Shown piece after piece: positions 1-9,224 of a stretch of 64,000 nt of DNA. The position numbers and the translations under genes were made by a program. The number at the start of each line of letters is the position of its first letter. Position 1 is the first letter of the stretch. Source of the stretch: Coriobacteriia bacterium (GTDB lineage: Bacteria > Actinomycetota > Coriobacteriia > Coriobacteriales > QAMH01); NCBI GenBank assembly GCA_003149935.1, contig QAMH01000006.1, positions 186,001-250,000 of the forward strand. The letters run 5' to 3'. The notes beneath the pieces are model-generated. The model saw only the letters and a list, made by a program, of their open reading frames with translations. It did not search any database and was not told the DNA's origin.

Positions 1-464
1 CTGCCGAGGATCATCTTGCCGCAACCGGCGAAGTTCTCGCGCATGAACTGGTGGATGACGGCGATGTGGGGTGGCACGTAGATGCCACCGTACTTCTTGG
101 CCGCGGACAGACCGAAGAAGTGGTCATCGTCGTTGATCGTGCCACCCACGGCGCACAGCGAGTTGTGGCAGCAGGTGAGCACGTAGGGTAGGGGAAAGCG
201 TTCCATGCCAGACGCGCGTGCGGTCTGGATGATGCCGACGTAGGTGATGTCGTGGCTTGCCATCGCATCGAATTTGATGCGAAGGTGCTCGAGGTCATCC
301 GTGATGGTGTGTGCGGAGAGAATGGAATGGGCAATCGTACCCTCACGTGCATGGTCGCGCTCAGCAGAGGTGATGCCTAGCTGTTCGAGGCGTTCTTGCT
401 CATCCTCCAAAACGAGCTGTGTGCCATCGATAAGGTAGGCGCCTTTGTCAGTGAGCTTAACCAT
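1..464 (-). CDS. Aconitase-superfamily hydratase (YbhJ-like), 3' part off the left edge
   Basis: The minus strand opens at an ATG at 464, seven bases after a GGAAGGA ribosome site, and stays open for 154 codons to the window edge. The protein starts [14 protein letters not shown] and carries [16 protein letters not shown] and [15 protein letters not shown], blocks I associate with the aconitase-like hydratases related to E. coli YbhJ. These enzymes bind a [4Fe-4S] cluster and interconvert hydroxy and unsaturated acids, but the substrate of this subgroup is not known to me. The Fe-S ligands and the C-terminal swivel domain would lie outside the window. Family assignment rests on remembered similarity. 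Confidence 0.6.
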   Translation of the reverse strand, partial: MVKLTDKGAYLIDGTQLVLEDEQERLEQLGITSAERDHAREGTIAHSILSAHTITDDLEHLRIKFDAMASHDITYVGIIQTARASGMERFPLPYVLTCCHNSLCAVGGTINDDDHFFGLSAAKKYGGIYVPPHIAVIHQFMRENFAGCGKMILG

Positions 465-581
465 GGATAGTCCTTCCGCTTTGATGCCGTCACCTGTTTT
501 GACGTGCGTTTTTTGACCCAATCCCATACGTGTAATGGTATAGTTAACACTCGATTGTACTAAAGCGCTCTGGAATATCCT

Positions 582-1961
582 ATGGAACTTGGCCAAACAC
601 TTCCCATATGGAGCATTATCCCCTTCGCGGGCATGTTGCTGTCCATTGCCATATTCCCGCTCGTCAGGGCCGAGTGGTGGGAGAAGCATCAGCTGCTCGT
701 CGCGCTCGCGTGGGCGCTACTGTTTCTCGTGCCTTTCGTCTTCGCCTACGGGGCCGAGGTCACGGCCGAGCAACTTGCCGAGGTCGTCATCGGCGACTAC
801 ATTCCCTTCATCGTGCTCTTGCTCGGACTCTACGTCGTGGCCGGCGGCATACACGTGGGAGGCACCATCGCCGGCACGACGAGAAACAACGTCATCATGC
901 TGCTCATCGGCACGCTGCTTGCGAGCTGGGTCGGCACCACTGGTGCGGCCATGCTGCTCATACGACCTCTGCTGCGCGCCAACCTATGGCGCAAGTACCG
1001 CGCGCATATCGTCGTCTTCTTCATCTTCCTGGTCGCAAATGCCGGCGGCTGCCTCACGCCTCTGGGCGATCCGCCGCTGTTCCTCGGCTACCTGCGCGGC
1101 GTGCCGTTCTTCTGGACGCTGCAACATATCTGGCCGCTGCTGCTCGTCAACACCGTCCTGCTCATCGGCCTGTTCGTCGTCGTCGACCGCTACTTCACGC
1201 GCCGCGAGCCGCGCGAGAGCCGCGAGAAGCTCGAGCTGCTGTCTCGCGCCGATGACCGTGTGCCCATCCACCTGCAGGGCTGGCACAACCTATTCCTCCT
1301 CCTGCTCGTCATCGCGGGTGTCATCCTCAACGGCCTCATCCCGCAGCTCGAGGCGTTTATTGACGCCGAGACGGGGATGACCTTCGGCTTCAGCGTCTTC
1401 GGGGTGCACATCGGGGTGGAGTACGTCGTCCAGATCGCCCTCATACTGCTGGCCGCCGCCCTGTCCTGGGTCACGACCTCGAAGGACGATCGCTCGCGCA
1501 ACAACTTCGAGTGGGCACCCATCGCCGAGGTCGCCAAGCTCTTCATAGGCATCTTCATCACGATGATTCCGGCGCTGGCCATCCTGCGCGCCTACGGCGG
1601 ATCGCTCGGGCTAGACTCGCCGCTGGGGTTCTTCTGGGCCACCGGCGCGCTATCGTCGTTCCTCGACAACTCGCCGACCTACGTGGTCTTCCTCACCACG
1701 GCCGGGGCCCTGGGCACCGACGCGGCCGGCGCGGTGGCGACCACGGTGGGTTCCGTGGATCCGACGATCCTGCTCGCCATATCGGCCGGTGCGGTGTTCA
1801 TGGGCGCGGTGACCTACATCGGAAACGCTCCCAACTTCATGGTCAAGAACATCGCCGAGGGCGCCGGCGTCAAGATGCCGAGCTTCTTCGGCTACATCGG
1901 CTGGGCGCTCGTGTTCCTCATACCGGTTTTCATCATCGACAGCCTGCTGTTCTTCCTCTGA
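582..1961 (+). CDS. Sodium:proton antiporter, NhaD/CitMHS-type
   Basis: The 459-residue protein is almost wholly hydrophobic, with about 11-12 membrane segments. It carries the signature [15 protein letters not shown] near residues 151-165 and a second repeat-like motif [13 protein letters not shown] near 361-373. These paired re-entrant-loop motifs mark the ion transporter superfamily (ArsB/NhaD/CitMHS); the first is typical of the group annotated as NhaD-like sodium:proton antiporters. It would exchange Na+ for H+ at the inner membrane; citrate or another anion cannot be excluded. The start is an ATG with only a weak ribosome site. The stop codon lies inside the long palindrome at 1960-2035. 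Confidence 0.75.
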   Translation: MELGQTLPIWSIIPFAGMLLSIAIFPLVRAEWWEKHQLLVALAWALLFLVPFVFAYGAEVTAEQLAEVVIGDYIPFIVLLLGLYVVAGGIHVGGTIAGTTRNNVIMLLIGTLLASWVGTTGAAMLLIRPLLRANLWRKYRAHIVVFFIFLVANAGGCLTPLGDPPLFLGYLRGVPFFWTLQHIWPLLLVNTVLLIGLFVVVDRYFTRREPRESREKLELLSRADDRVPIHLQGWHNLFLLLLVIAGVILNGLIPQLEAFIDAETGMTFGFSVFGVHIGVEYVVQIALILLAAALSWVTTSKDDRSRNNFEWAPIAEVAKLFIGIFITMIPALAILRAYGGSLGLDSPLGFFWATGALSSFLDNSPTYVVFLTTAGALGTDAAGAVATTVGSVDPTILLAISAGAVFMGAVTYIGNAPNFMVKNIAEGAGVKMPSFFGYIGWALVFLIPVFIIDSLLFFL

Positions 1962-2035
1962 TGAGACACATTGGACAGGTACATCTGTCTCATTGCGTAC
2001 AATGAGACAGATGTACCTGTCCAATGTGTCTCATC
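1960..2035. repeat. Perfect 36-bp inverted repeat with 4-nt loop
   Basis: Bases 1960-1995 are the exact reverse complement of 2000-2035, with CGTA as the loop. The left arm includes the stop codon of the antiporter gene. No T-run follows on the plus strand, so it is not a typical intrinsic terminator. Length and perfection suggest a REP-like or miniature mobile palindrome, for example one mobilised by a REP-associated tyrosine transposase. It could also act as an mRNA 3'-end stabiliser. Confidence 0.9.
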
Positions 2036-2051
2036 CCCTATCGTCATGGAG

Positions 2052-2057
2052 TATAAT
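2052..2057 (+). promoter_or_regulatory. -10 box upstream of the universal stress gene
   Basis: A consensus TATAAT lies 35 bases before the start codon and just after the palindrome. No good -35 box is seen at the usual distance, so the promoter is tentative. Confidence 0.35.
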
Positions 2058-2091
2058 GGCGGTACGGTCATATCATGAACGGGAGGCTGCC

Positions 2092-2565
2092 ATGTATCGA
2101 AACATCCTTGTTCCCTTCGACGGATCCGAGCCCTCGCAACGTGCGCTTAAAGCCGCAATCGAGATGTCAAGTTCGAGCGTGCCCGTCGTGATTACGGTAC
2201 TCAAGGTCGCGGCTCCCATGAATTTCGACGATTCGACCTTCGAGGTCGCCGCCCGCATGGCCGGCGTCCCCAAGATCGATGCCGCCGTGTTGAGCGCCAC
2301 GCGCGACAACTACAACAACGAGCATCGCAAGAGCGTCCAGACGCAGATCCAAGGCTTCTTCGCGAGCGTACCCGACAACATCGACATCCAGATCGTCATC
2401 GAGAACGGCCGACCTCAGGATGTTATCTGCGATTATGCAAACGAGCATGGTATCGATTGCATTGCCATGGGAAGGCGTGGCCTCGGTGTCATTCGTGCAG
2501 CCCTGGGCTCGGTGAGCTCGGCTGTCTTGCGTGGCGTCGATCTACCGGTTCTCGTGGTCAAGTAA
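2092..2565 (+). CDS. Universal stress protein (UspA family)
   Basis: The 157-residue protein begins MYRNILVPFDGSEPSQRALK, the usual UspA beginning. It ends with the nucleotide-binding motif GRRGLGVIRAALGSVSS (G-x2-G-x9-G-S), so it is probably an ATP-binding type. The ATG at 2092 is preferred over an in-frame upstream start at 1993, because GGGAGG sits just before it and the upstream extension would read through the palindrome. These cytosolic proteins accumulate on starvation or stress; the partner is unknown. The next gene begins six bases downstream, so the two are probably cotranscribed. Confidence 0.9.
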   Translation: MYRNILVPFDGSEPSQRALKAAIEMSSSSVPVVITVLKVAAPMNFDDSTFEVAARMAGVPKIDAAVLSATRDNYNNEHRKSVQTQIQGFFASVPDNIDIQIVIENGRPQDVICDYANEHGIDCIAMGRRGLGVIRAALGSVSSAVLRGVDLPVLVVK

Positions 2566-2570
2566 CGTAC

Positions 2571-3884
2571 ATGACGGGGCAGGACACAGATCTCACGCAA
2601 GCGCTTAATCTTGCCGGCAAAACAGGAAACCTCTACCTCTCGCCTGACGAGACCGTCGTGCTGTCTGAGGAGAATTCCCTTGATGCCCCCTTCAAGATAG
2701 GAAAGCATTCCATCCTTCCTTCGGACGCCGGTTCTGATGGTGATGCGGCCTTCGCACCCAAGACGCAAGATGCGCAGGAAACCCAGCCGGAGATGACGCA
2801 GGATGCGCCATCGCCGCGCAGACATCGCGGACTCGTCGTTTTCTTCGTTTTGCTTGTCACCTGCGCGCTTGTCGCTGCAGCGGCGTGGTTCATCTACCAG
2901 TATCGTCAGCATCAGGAGGCGCTTGCCGCCCATCCCGTCTGGGTGCAGGTCGATGCGCCCGGCTATGACCTTGCCGATTCCAAGATTCCCTTCCATGTCG
3001 AGGGCGTGGACATGGACAACAAGGGTGTCGACGTCGTCGCCTTCATCGGGCCAGATGGCACGGGTATCGAGCTTTCGCCCGGTAGCTACGTGATTACCGT
3101 TGCGTCTTCGCCGCTGCTTGACGATGCACAATTCTACGAGGTCCCCGACACGCAGCTTATGGTCGAGATGCCTACCGACCTTTCCGAAGACGAGGTCATC
3201 GAAGCAAGTTACCCGAAGTTCGAGTTCATGTTCGCCAATCCCGCGGATATCACCGATGAGCAAATCACCCTCGCCTACGATTACGCCATCGAGTCCGGGT
3301 TCGAGCAGGGCAAGGCGATAGCATATCGAGACGCTCTCATGCAGAAGCGTGACGAGGCCGCTGCGGTGGCACAAGCTGCAGCTGAGAAGGCCGGGCGCAT
3401 TACGACGGCGACCGATGCCCTCGAGGCAAAGGCCAAGGAGGCCGGTAGTACGGGGATTGGCTACCAGATTGCCGACCTCGATGGTGACGAGATGCCCGAG
3501 TTGCTCATCGCGGGCAATTCCGCCAGCGCCATGGGTGCCGTGTGCTCCGTCTACGCCTACGATGCCTTCTCGCACCAAGTCGTCGAACTGTGCTCGGCAG
3601 CCGGTGGTGCCAACCATGATCCCGGTATCTGGTATTCGACCGCGCGTCATGAGGTTGTCTTCGCCACGATGGGTACCAACACGGAAACATACAGTTTCTA
3701 CAGCATTTCGAAGGGCGTGGCCGTGCTCGAATATGACTATACGCATTCCTGGGGCCAGCAAGGCGAGGGCTCCGCGCCGTCCGAGAGCTTCTTCATCGGG
3801 TCTGACCAAATCACGGAGCAGGCCTTTGCCGAGATGGTCAATGGGCTTTCTCGCTTCACGTATCTGCCAAGCCCCACGCTCTAG
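2571..3884 (+). CDS. Membrane-anchored protein of unknown function
   Basis: I do not recognise this 437-residue protein. An acidic cytosolic stretch of about 80 residues is followed by basic PRRHR and one membrane span (GLVVFFVLLVTCALVAAAAW). The rest would be extracytoplasmic: a beta-rich part, a short Ala/Lys coiled-coil region, and a C-terminal part with IADLDGDEMPELLIAG. That block resembles calcium-binding DxDxD repeats of the FG-GAP/dockerin type. The ATG at 2571 follows the uspA stop by six bases, with a poor ribosome site, suggesting translational coupling. A role as an anchored surface or sensor protein is only a guess. Confidence 0.7.
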   Translation: MTGQDTDLTQALNLAGKTGNLYLSPDETVVLSEENSLDAPFKIGKHSILPSDAGSDGDAAFAPKTQDAQETQPEMTQDAPSPRRHRGLVVFFVLLVTCALVAAAAWFIYQYRQHQEALAAHPVWVQVDAPGYDLADSKIPFHVEGVDMDNKGVDVVAFIGPDGTGIELSPGSYVITVASSPLLDDAQFYEVPDTQLMVEMPTDLSEDEVIEASYPKFEFMFANPADITDEQITLAYDYAIESGFEQGKAIAYRDALMQKRDEAAAVAQAAAEKAGRITTATDALEAKAKEAGSTGIGYQIADLDGDEMPELLIAGNSASAMGAVCSVYAYDAFSHQVVELCSAAGGANHDPGIWYSTARHEVVFATMGTNTETYSFYSISKGVAVLEYDYTHSWGQQGEGSAPSESFFIGSDQITEQAFAEMVNGLSRFTYLPSPTL

Positions 3885-3983
3885 CGTGCCATATCGAAGC
3901 GCGTTGTCCGCGTGCCATGACCGTGGCGCTCATGCTACTATCAGCTGAAGATGATTGTCGAGACTATCGCAAGGGAGCCAGCG

Positions 3984-4685
3984 ATGGCATTTGTCGAGTT
4001 CAGAGACGTGCGCAAGATCTACCAGATGGGCGAGACGCAGGTATGCGCCGCCGATGGCCTGAACTTCGACATAGACGAGGGTGAACTCGCGTGCATAGTC
4101 GGCCCTTCCGGATCGGGCAAGACCACGCTGCTCAACATGCTCGGCGGCATGGATACGTGTACCTCAGGCACCATCAAGCTCGCCGATCGTGTCGTGAGCT
4201 CCTTCACCGAGAAGGAGCTCGTCCAATATCGTCGCCATGAGATCGGCTTCGTCTTCCAGTTCTACAACCTCGTCCAGAATCTCACGGCGCTCGAGAACGT
4301 CGAGCTCGCGGCGCAAATCTGCGATGATCCGTTACCAGCCGACGAGGCGTTGGCCATGGTCGGACTTTCCAAGCGCATGGATAACTTTCCGGCGCAGCTT
4401 TCCGGTGGTGAGCAGCAGCGCGTCGCGATTGCCCGTGCCCTTGCCAAGAATCCCAAGCTCTTGCTCTGCGACGAGCCGACGGGTGCGCTCGATTATCAGA
4501 CGGGCAAGGCCATCTTGCAGCTTTTGCAGGACGCCTCGACCGTGCATGGCCGTACGGTCGTGCTCATCACGCATAACACTGCCTTCAAGCCCATTGCCCA
4601 TCGCGTCATTCACATCCATGAGGGCAAGGTTGCCTCCGTCGAGTTGAGTGACGCCCCGAGCTCTGCAGCCTCGATCGAGTGGTAG
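3984..4685 (+). CDS. ABC transporter ATP-binding protein (MacB/LolD type)
   Basis: The 233-residue ATPase carries Walker [11 protein letters not shown]-loop FVFQFYNL, signature [15 protein letters not shown], Walker [13 protein letters not shown] and the switch histidine in ITHN. The first strand reads [22 protein letters not shown], as in the MacB/LolD family. The start at 3984 is chosen because AAGGGAG lies eight bases before it; an in-frame ATG at 3951 has no such site. It pairs with the large FtsX-type permease 20 bases downstream to form an exporter or a mechanotransmission complex at the cytoplasmic membrane. Confidence 0.92.
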   Translation: MAFVEFRDVRKIYQMGETQVCAADGLNFDIDEGELACIVGPSGSGKTTLLNMLGGMDTCTSGTIKLADRVVSSFTEKELVQYRRHEIGFVFQFYNLVQNLTALENVELAAQICDDPLPADEALAMVGLSKRMDNFPAQLSGGEQQRVAIARALAKNPKLLLCDEPTGALDYQTGKAILQLLQDASTVHGRTVVLITHNTAFKPIAHRVIHIHEGKVASVELSDAPSSAASIEW

Positions 4686-4705
4686 GGGAGTGCATGTAGA
4701 CGGCT

Positions 4706-7700
4706 ATGGCAAGCGCATTCAACAAGGAAGTTCGTCGGTCCATCACGCATTCCGTGGGACGCTTCCTGGCGATTGCCATCATTTCGGCGCTTGGCTGCGG
4801 ATTTTTCGCAGGTCTGCTCATGACCTCGATTGACATGAACATCTCGGCAGACGAGTTCTATGACGCGACGAATGCGAGCGACCTGTACGTGACGGGGACG
4901 CTCGGTCTCGATGATGCCGACCTTGACGCCATTGCGCGGGTCGAAGGGGTACGTAGCGTCGAGCCGGTACGCATGGCCGACGCATATGCCATACATGATG
5001 ACGAGAAATACGTCATGCGCTTCAATAGCATCGACCTCGATGCGGCGCGTAGCTCGGATACATCTGATGGCATGCATGCCATCAGCGATGATGAGGGATA
5101 CATCAACCGCCCCATATTGGTCGAAGGAAGCTGGCCTACGGGGCCGGGCGAATGCGTCGTTGCAGCTGACGCCGTACTCGACGAGCCCATGCAGGTTGGC
5201 GATGTCATCGAGATCGTCGGTGGCTCGGGGGACATTGCGGATACCTTCGCACGCAGGCAGTTCGTGATCACGGGCCTCGTGCGCTCGCCGTATTATCTCA
5301 TGACCTCAAACTTCGGTTCCTCGGAGCTCGGATCTGGTGATGTCGACAGCTATGTCTTCGTTGCCCCCGAAGCATATGCGGAGGATTTTCCTTATACAGG
5401 GGCATTCGTCACGGCCACGGGCGCTGCCGACGAACTGTATCCAAGCGATGGCTATGACTCGATTGCCGATGCGCTCGTCGCACGTCTCGAGAGTATGAGC
5501 CTCGATTTCCGGGTCGCGCGACTCTCGGCAGTGCAGGCCGACGCCCAAGCCGAGCTCGACGACGCCCGTGCCGAATACGATCGCGAATATGCTTCGGCAA
5601 TGTCCCAGCTCGACGACGCCGCCTCCCAGCTTGACTCTGCCAAGGCCCAGCTGGATGACGCGGCCTCCACGCTCGCCAACAGCCGCAACGAGCTCGATGC
5701 CGCAAAGGACGAACTTGCCGAAGGCGCAGTTCAGCTCGAGGCAGCCAAACGCGAGCTTGATGCGCAACAGGAAAAGGTCGATGCCGGCATGCGCGAGTAC
5801 GAGACGCAGGCAACTGCGCTCATGGCGGCGCGTGCCGAGGCCGAAGCGCGCTTTGCGAGCGCTCAGGCGCAGGTCGACCAGATTCCCGATCCAGCGCAAC
5901 GTACCCATGCCCAGGCAGCGCTCGACGCCGAGCGCGCGCAGACAGAAGCGCAGTTTGCCGCTGGCGAGCGCGAACTCTCTGCAGTCAAGGCACAGCTCGA
6001 CGCAGGAGCCGCCCAACTCGCCGCCGGCAAGGCACAATACGAAGAGGCGCTTCGCCAGGCAGATGCCGGTCAGTCGGCTTACGAGGAAGGCGAAGCGGCA
6101 TATGCGCGCGGCCAAGCCGAGTACGAGAGTGGCCGCGCAGAATACGAAAGCGGGCTTGCGACCTATCGCGTCAACCGCGAAAACGCCCTGCGCGAGCTCG
6201 CCGACGCGAAGACGCAACTCGATGATGCCCAGGCCGACATCGACGCCATCGAGCTTCCTGACTTCTACGTGCTCGACCGTGGCAAGAACGTGGGCATGGC
6301 GGGACATGAGGCCGATGCGAGCCGTATCGACCAGATCGCACGCGTGTTCCCGCTCATCTTCTTCCTCGTGGCAGCGCTTGTCTCGCTCACGACGATGACG
6401 CGCATGGTGGAAGAGGAGCGCATGCTCATCGGCACCTATAAAGCGCTTGGCTATGGCAATGCGCGCATATGTTCCAAGTACCTCATATATGCGTTGCTCG
6501 CCAGTGGCATAGGAAGCATCGTCGGCATACTTCTGCTTTCGCAGGCATTGCCCCAGCTCATCATGAACTCGTACGCCATCATCTATGCACTGCCCATCAG
6601 TTCCTCTCCCATCGATGTCACCATTGCGCTGTTTGCCTTTGCCTTGAGCGTGGGCATTACCTTGCTGGCAACCCTGTTTGCCGTGCTTTCCTCGCTGCGT
6701 GAACGCCCCGCACTTCTCATGCTGCCGCGCGCGCCCAAGGCCGGCAAGCGCATCTTGCTCGAGCGCGTCGGGCCCATCTGGCGCAGACTCTCGTTCTCGA
6801 GCAAGGTTACGACACGCAACCTCTTCCGCTACAAGCGGCGCTTCTTCATGGCCGTCATCGGCATCGCCGGTTGCACGGCGCTTTTGCTCACGGGCCTGGG
6901 CCTGCGTGATGGCATCAACGACATCATCGAGAAGCAGTTCGGGCAGATCCAGCACTTCAACTTGGAGATCACGACGAATGCGGAGCAAGATCCCCATAAC
7001 GCGCATATCGTCGAGGAGATTCTCGCGAGCTCGGACATCGTGACCGACACGATGCAAATCGGGCGTGAAAACGCCATCGTCACGCGGGAGGGTGCCGATA
7101 AGGACATCCGTGCAGCGCTCGTCGTACCAGCCGATCTCGAACGTTTTGACGCGTTCTACACGCTGCGCGAACGTGTTGGCCATGCGCCGCTCGCGCTTGG
7201 CGAGACGGGGGCTGTCGTTACCGAGAAGCTCGCAAGCGAGCTTGGCGTCTCCGTTGGCGACACGATCGAGATCTACGATCAAAGCATGGTCGGGGAGCGC
7301 GAGGGCGTAGCGCACGAGGTCACCGTATCCGGCATTGCCGAGTACTACACCGGCCAGGGTATCTTCATGTCACCTGCATCCTATGCGGCCGTCATGGGCA
7401 CGTCTTGCAATTTCGCCGAGACCATCTGCATGGCATACGCTCCGCTTGACCAGCGCACGGCGCTTGCCAACGAGCTACTCGACGTCGGTGGCGTCGAAGT
7501 CGTGAGCTTCTACGATGAGGTTATCGAGACCTATCGCACGATGCTACGCACGGTCAATGCCGTGGTCTGGGTGCTTATCATCGCGGCCGCGTTGCTTGCC
7601 TTCGTGGTGCTCTACAACCTGACGAACATCAACATCAACGAGCGCATGCGGGAGATCGCGACGCTCAAGGTGCTCGGCTTCACGCCACGCGAGACCAACG

Positions 7701-7954
7701 ACTACATCTTCCGCGAGACCATTCTGCTCACCATCATCGGCGCGCTAATCGGCTGCGTGCTGGGCATTGGCATGGAGAGCTTCGTCGTGGTGACGGCAGA
7801 GGTCGACGAGATGATGTTCGGCCGCGACATACACCTCTTGAGCTTCGTGATCGCCTTCGCCCTCACGATCGTGTTCTCGTTTATCGTCTCGCTCGCCATG
7901 CGCCCCAAGATCAGGGCCATCGACATGGTCGAGAGCCTTAAGTCGGTCGATTAG
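4706..7954 (+). CDS. ABC transporter permease, double FtsX domain with long periplasmic coiled coil
   Basis: The 1082-residue protein has an N-terminal membrane span and a MacB-like extracytoplasmic domain. Residues about 270-520 form an alanine/glutamine-rich coiled coil with repeated AQLDDA, ELDAAK and YESG units. Two FtsX-type membrane blocks follow (about 550-660 and 950-1080), separated by a second extracytoplasmic domain. This arrangement is common in actinobacterial and firmicute peptide or lipid exporters. The coil probably projects towards the cell wall. The ATPase at 3984 is the obvious partner. The substrate cannot be inferred. The weakly placed ribosome site (GGGGAG at about 4687) leaves the start slightly uncertain. 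Confidence 0.9.
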   Translation: MASAFNKEVRRSITHSVGRFLAIAIISALGCGFFAGLLMTSIDMNISADEFYDATNASDLYVTGTLGLDDADLDAIARVEGVRSVEPVRMADAYAIHDDEKYVMRFNSIDLDAARSSDTSDGMHAISDDEGYINRPILVEGSWPTGPGECVVAADAVLDEPMQVGDVIEIVGGSGDIADTFARRQFVITGLVRSPYYLMTSNFGSSELGSGDVDSYVFVAPEAYAEDFPYTGAFVTATGAADELYPSDGYDSIADALVARLESMSLDFRVARLSAVQADAQAELDDARAEYDREYASAMSQLDDAASQLDSAKAQLDDAASTLANSRNELDAAKDELAEGAVQLEAAKRELDAQQEKVDAGMREYETQATALMAARAEAEARFASAQAQVDQIPDPAQRTHAQAALDAERAQTEAQFAAGERELSAVKAQLDAGAAQLAAGKAQYEEALRQADAGQSAYEEGEAAYARGQAEYESGRAEYESGLATYRVNRENALRELADAKTQLDDAQADIDAIELPDFYVLDRGKNVGMAGHEADASRIDQIARVFPLIFFLVAALVSLTTMTRMVEEERMLIGTYKALGYGNARICSKYLIYALLASGIGSIVGILLLSQALPQLIMNSYAIIYALPISSSPIDVTIALFAFALSVGITLLATLFAVLSSLRERPALLMLPRAPKAGKRILLERVGPIWRRLSFSSKVTTRNLFRYKRRFFMAVIGIAGCTALLLTGLGLRDGINDIIEKQFGQIQHFNLEITTNAEQDPHNAHIVEEILASSDIVTDTMQIGRENAIVTREGADKDIRAALVVPADLERFDAFYTLRERVGHAPLALGETGAVVTEKLASELGVSVGDTIEIYDQSMVGEREGVAHEVTVSGIAEYYTGQGIFMSPASYAAVMGTSCNFAETICMAYAPLDQRTALANELLDVGGVEVVSFYDEVIETYRTMLRTVNAVVWVLIIAAALLAFVVLYNLTNININERMREIATLKVLGFTPRETNDYIFRETILLTIIGALIGCVLGIGMESFVVVTAEVDEMMFGRDIHLLSFVIAFALTIVFSFIVSLAMRPKIRAIDMVESLKSVD

Positions 7955-7957
7955 GCC

Positions 7958-9052
7958 CTACATCGGGATCTGGCGCACGACGCGCTGGTAACGCGTGGCA
8001 CGAGCGGCACCCACCTTCTCGATGGAGTGCTCCTTTTGCATCTTCTGCAGGATGCGCTCGAGTGTCTTTTGGCTCATCATCGGGTTGGACTCGAGAATCT
8101 CGATCTTGCTCACCGGCTCATCGATGGACTGGAAGTACTGCCTAATGGTCTTTTCGTTGCTGCCGCGCACGCTCAGGGCGGAGGTGCGGTCGGTGAGGTC
8201 CTCGTAGCACTTGAGAATGACGTCGAGCATGTACTCGACGAAGGGCGTGTAGTCGTTCTCGCCGGTCTCCCAGCCCTGAGCGCTCTCCTTCATGGTGCCG
8301 AAGTAATCGTCCTGGGTTGCCTCAAGCTCCGAGTCGATGGAGACGTAGCGGCCGACGGTGAAGTCGATCTTGTCGAACATGAGTGATGCGAGCAGGCGCG
8401 ACATACGGCCCGTACCCTCGTCGAAGGGATAGATGCAGACGAAGTCGAGCAGGAAGATGATGCTCGCCAGCAGGGGACTGTAGGTTTTCTCGCGCAAGGC
8501 GTTGCTATAGGCATTGCAAAGCTCGCGCATCATGGCCGGCACATCCGGCGCACTCACGAGGTCGGTGCGGATGCCGTGATACTTGACCGGGCCATCCGAC
8601 GGCATGAAGCTCGTCTGGCCATACGATGCCGCGCGAGCGCGATCGCCACCACGCCACTTGCCGACGCTCTTCACGTCATCGGCGTAGCGGAAGAGGTCGC
8701 TGTGCAGCTGGAGAATAATGGCCGGGGATATGCGCAGCGTGGAGTAGCTGTTGTCGATGGTCTCGAGTACGGATCGATAGCCGAGCACCGCCTTGTCGGC
8801 ATCCGTGTTGGCCCGCTCCTTGCCATCGAGCAGCTCACGCAAATGCTTTTCGGTCACCTTGATGCCCTCGAGGCGACATGAGGCGCCCGCATCGCGTGTC
8901 TTGGCGATTTCGTTGAGTTTCTCGAGCGTGTCCTGACCGGTGACGGACGCGATGGGCAGAATGCCCTTGCCCTCGTGGATTTGGGTGAGCGTCGCGACGA
9001 TGCTGGGAGTGAAGAGCTTTTGCAGGGTGGCGTTGTAATCTAAATCGCGCAT
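7958..9052 (-). CDS. Fic-family protein with atypical catalytic motif and C-terminal winged helix
   Basis: The 364-residue protein has the Fic layout: an N-terminal helix with inhibitory motif SCRLEG (residues 58-63, matching S/T-xxx-E-G/N), a Fic core, and a C-terminal helix-turn-helix-like region (MMSQKTLERILQKM). Fic enzymes usually move AMP from ATP onto target proteins, using the His of HPFxxGNGR. Here residues 208-216 read YPFDEGTGR, so the catalytic His is Tyr and the Asn is Thr. The protein may be inactive or have another activity. The gene is convergent with the ABC permease (three bases apart) and has a good promoter at 9102-9130. Confidence 0.85.
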   Translation of the reverse strand: MRDLDYNATLQKLFTPSIVATLTQIHEGKGILPIASVTGQDTLEKLNEIAKTRDAGASCRLEGIKVTEKHLRELLDGKERANTDADKAVLGYRSVLETIDNSYSTLRISPAIILQLHSDLFRYADDVKSVGKWRGGDRARAASYGQTSFMPSDGPVKYHGIRTDLVSAPDVPAMMRELCNAYSNALREKTYSPLLASIIFLLDFVCIYPFDEGTGRMSRLLASLMFDKIDFTVGRYVSIDSELEATQDDYFGTMKESAQGWETGENDYTPFVEYMLDVILKCYEDLTDRTSALSVRGSNEKTIRQYFQSIDEPVSKIEILESNPMMSQKTLERILQKMQKEHSIEKVGAARATRYQRVVRQIPM

Positions 9053-9101
9053 ATCGATGCCGTTTCTATTGAATGACGGACAAATACATAAAACTGACCA
9101 A

Positions 9102-9130
9102 ATTATATAACCTCATGTCGATTTGGACAA
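9102..9130 (-). promoter_or_regulatory. Sigma-70 type promoter of the fic gene
   Basis: On the minus strand TTGTCC (9130-9125) and TATAAT (9107-9102) are separated by exactly 17 bases. The fic start codon lies 50 bases downstream. The spacing and perfect -10 box make this a strong candidate. Confidence 0.7.
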
Positions 9131-9224
9131 ATAGACTTTTTCTCAGAAGGTGCGTGGCAAATCGTTTCGTCCGAGTACAATGGGCAGCATGCATAATTCG
9201 GGTGTCTGTACGAGGGAGACCAGA

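Noticed and set aside
5306..7315. 669-codon antisense frame within the FtsX-type permease gene
   Set aside because: Long antisense frames are expected in GC-rich genes; the plus-strand permease has clear domains and the antisense product is low-complexity.
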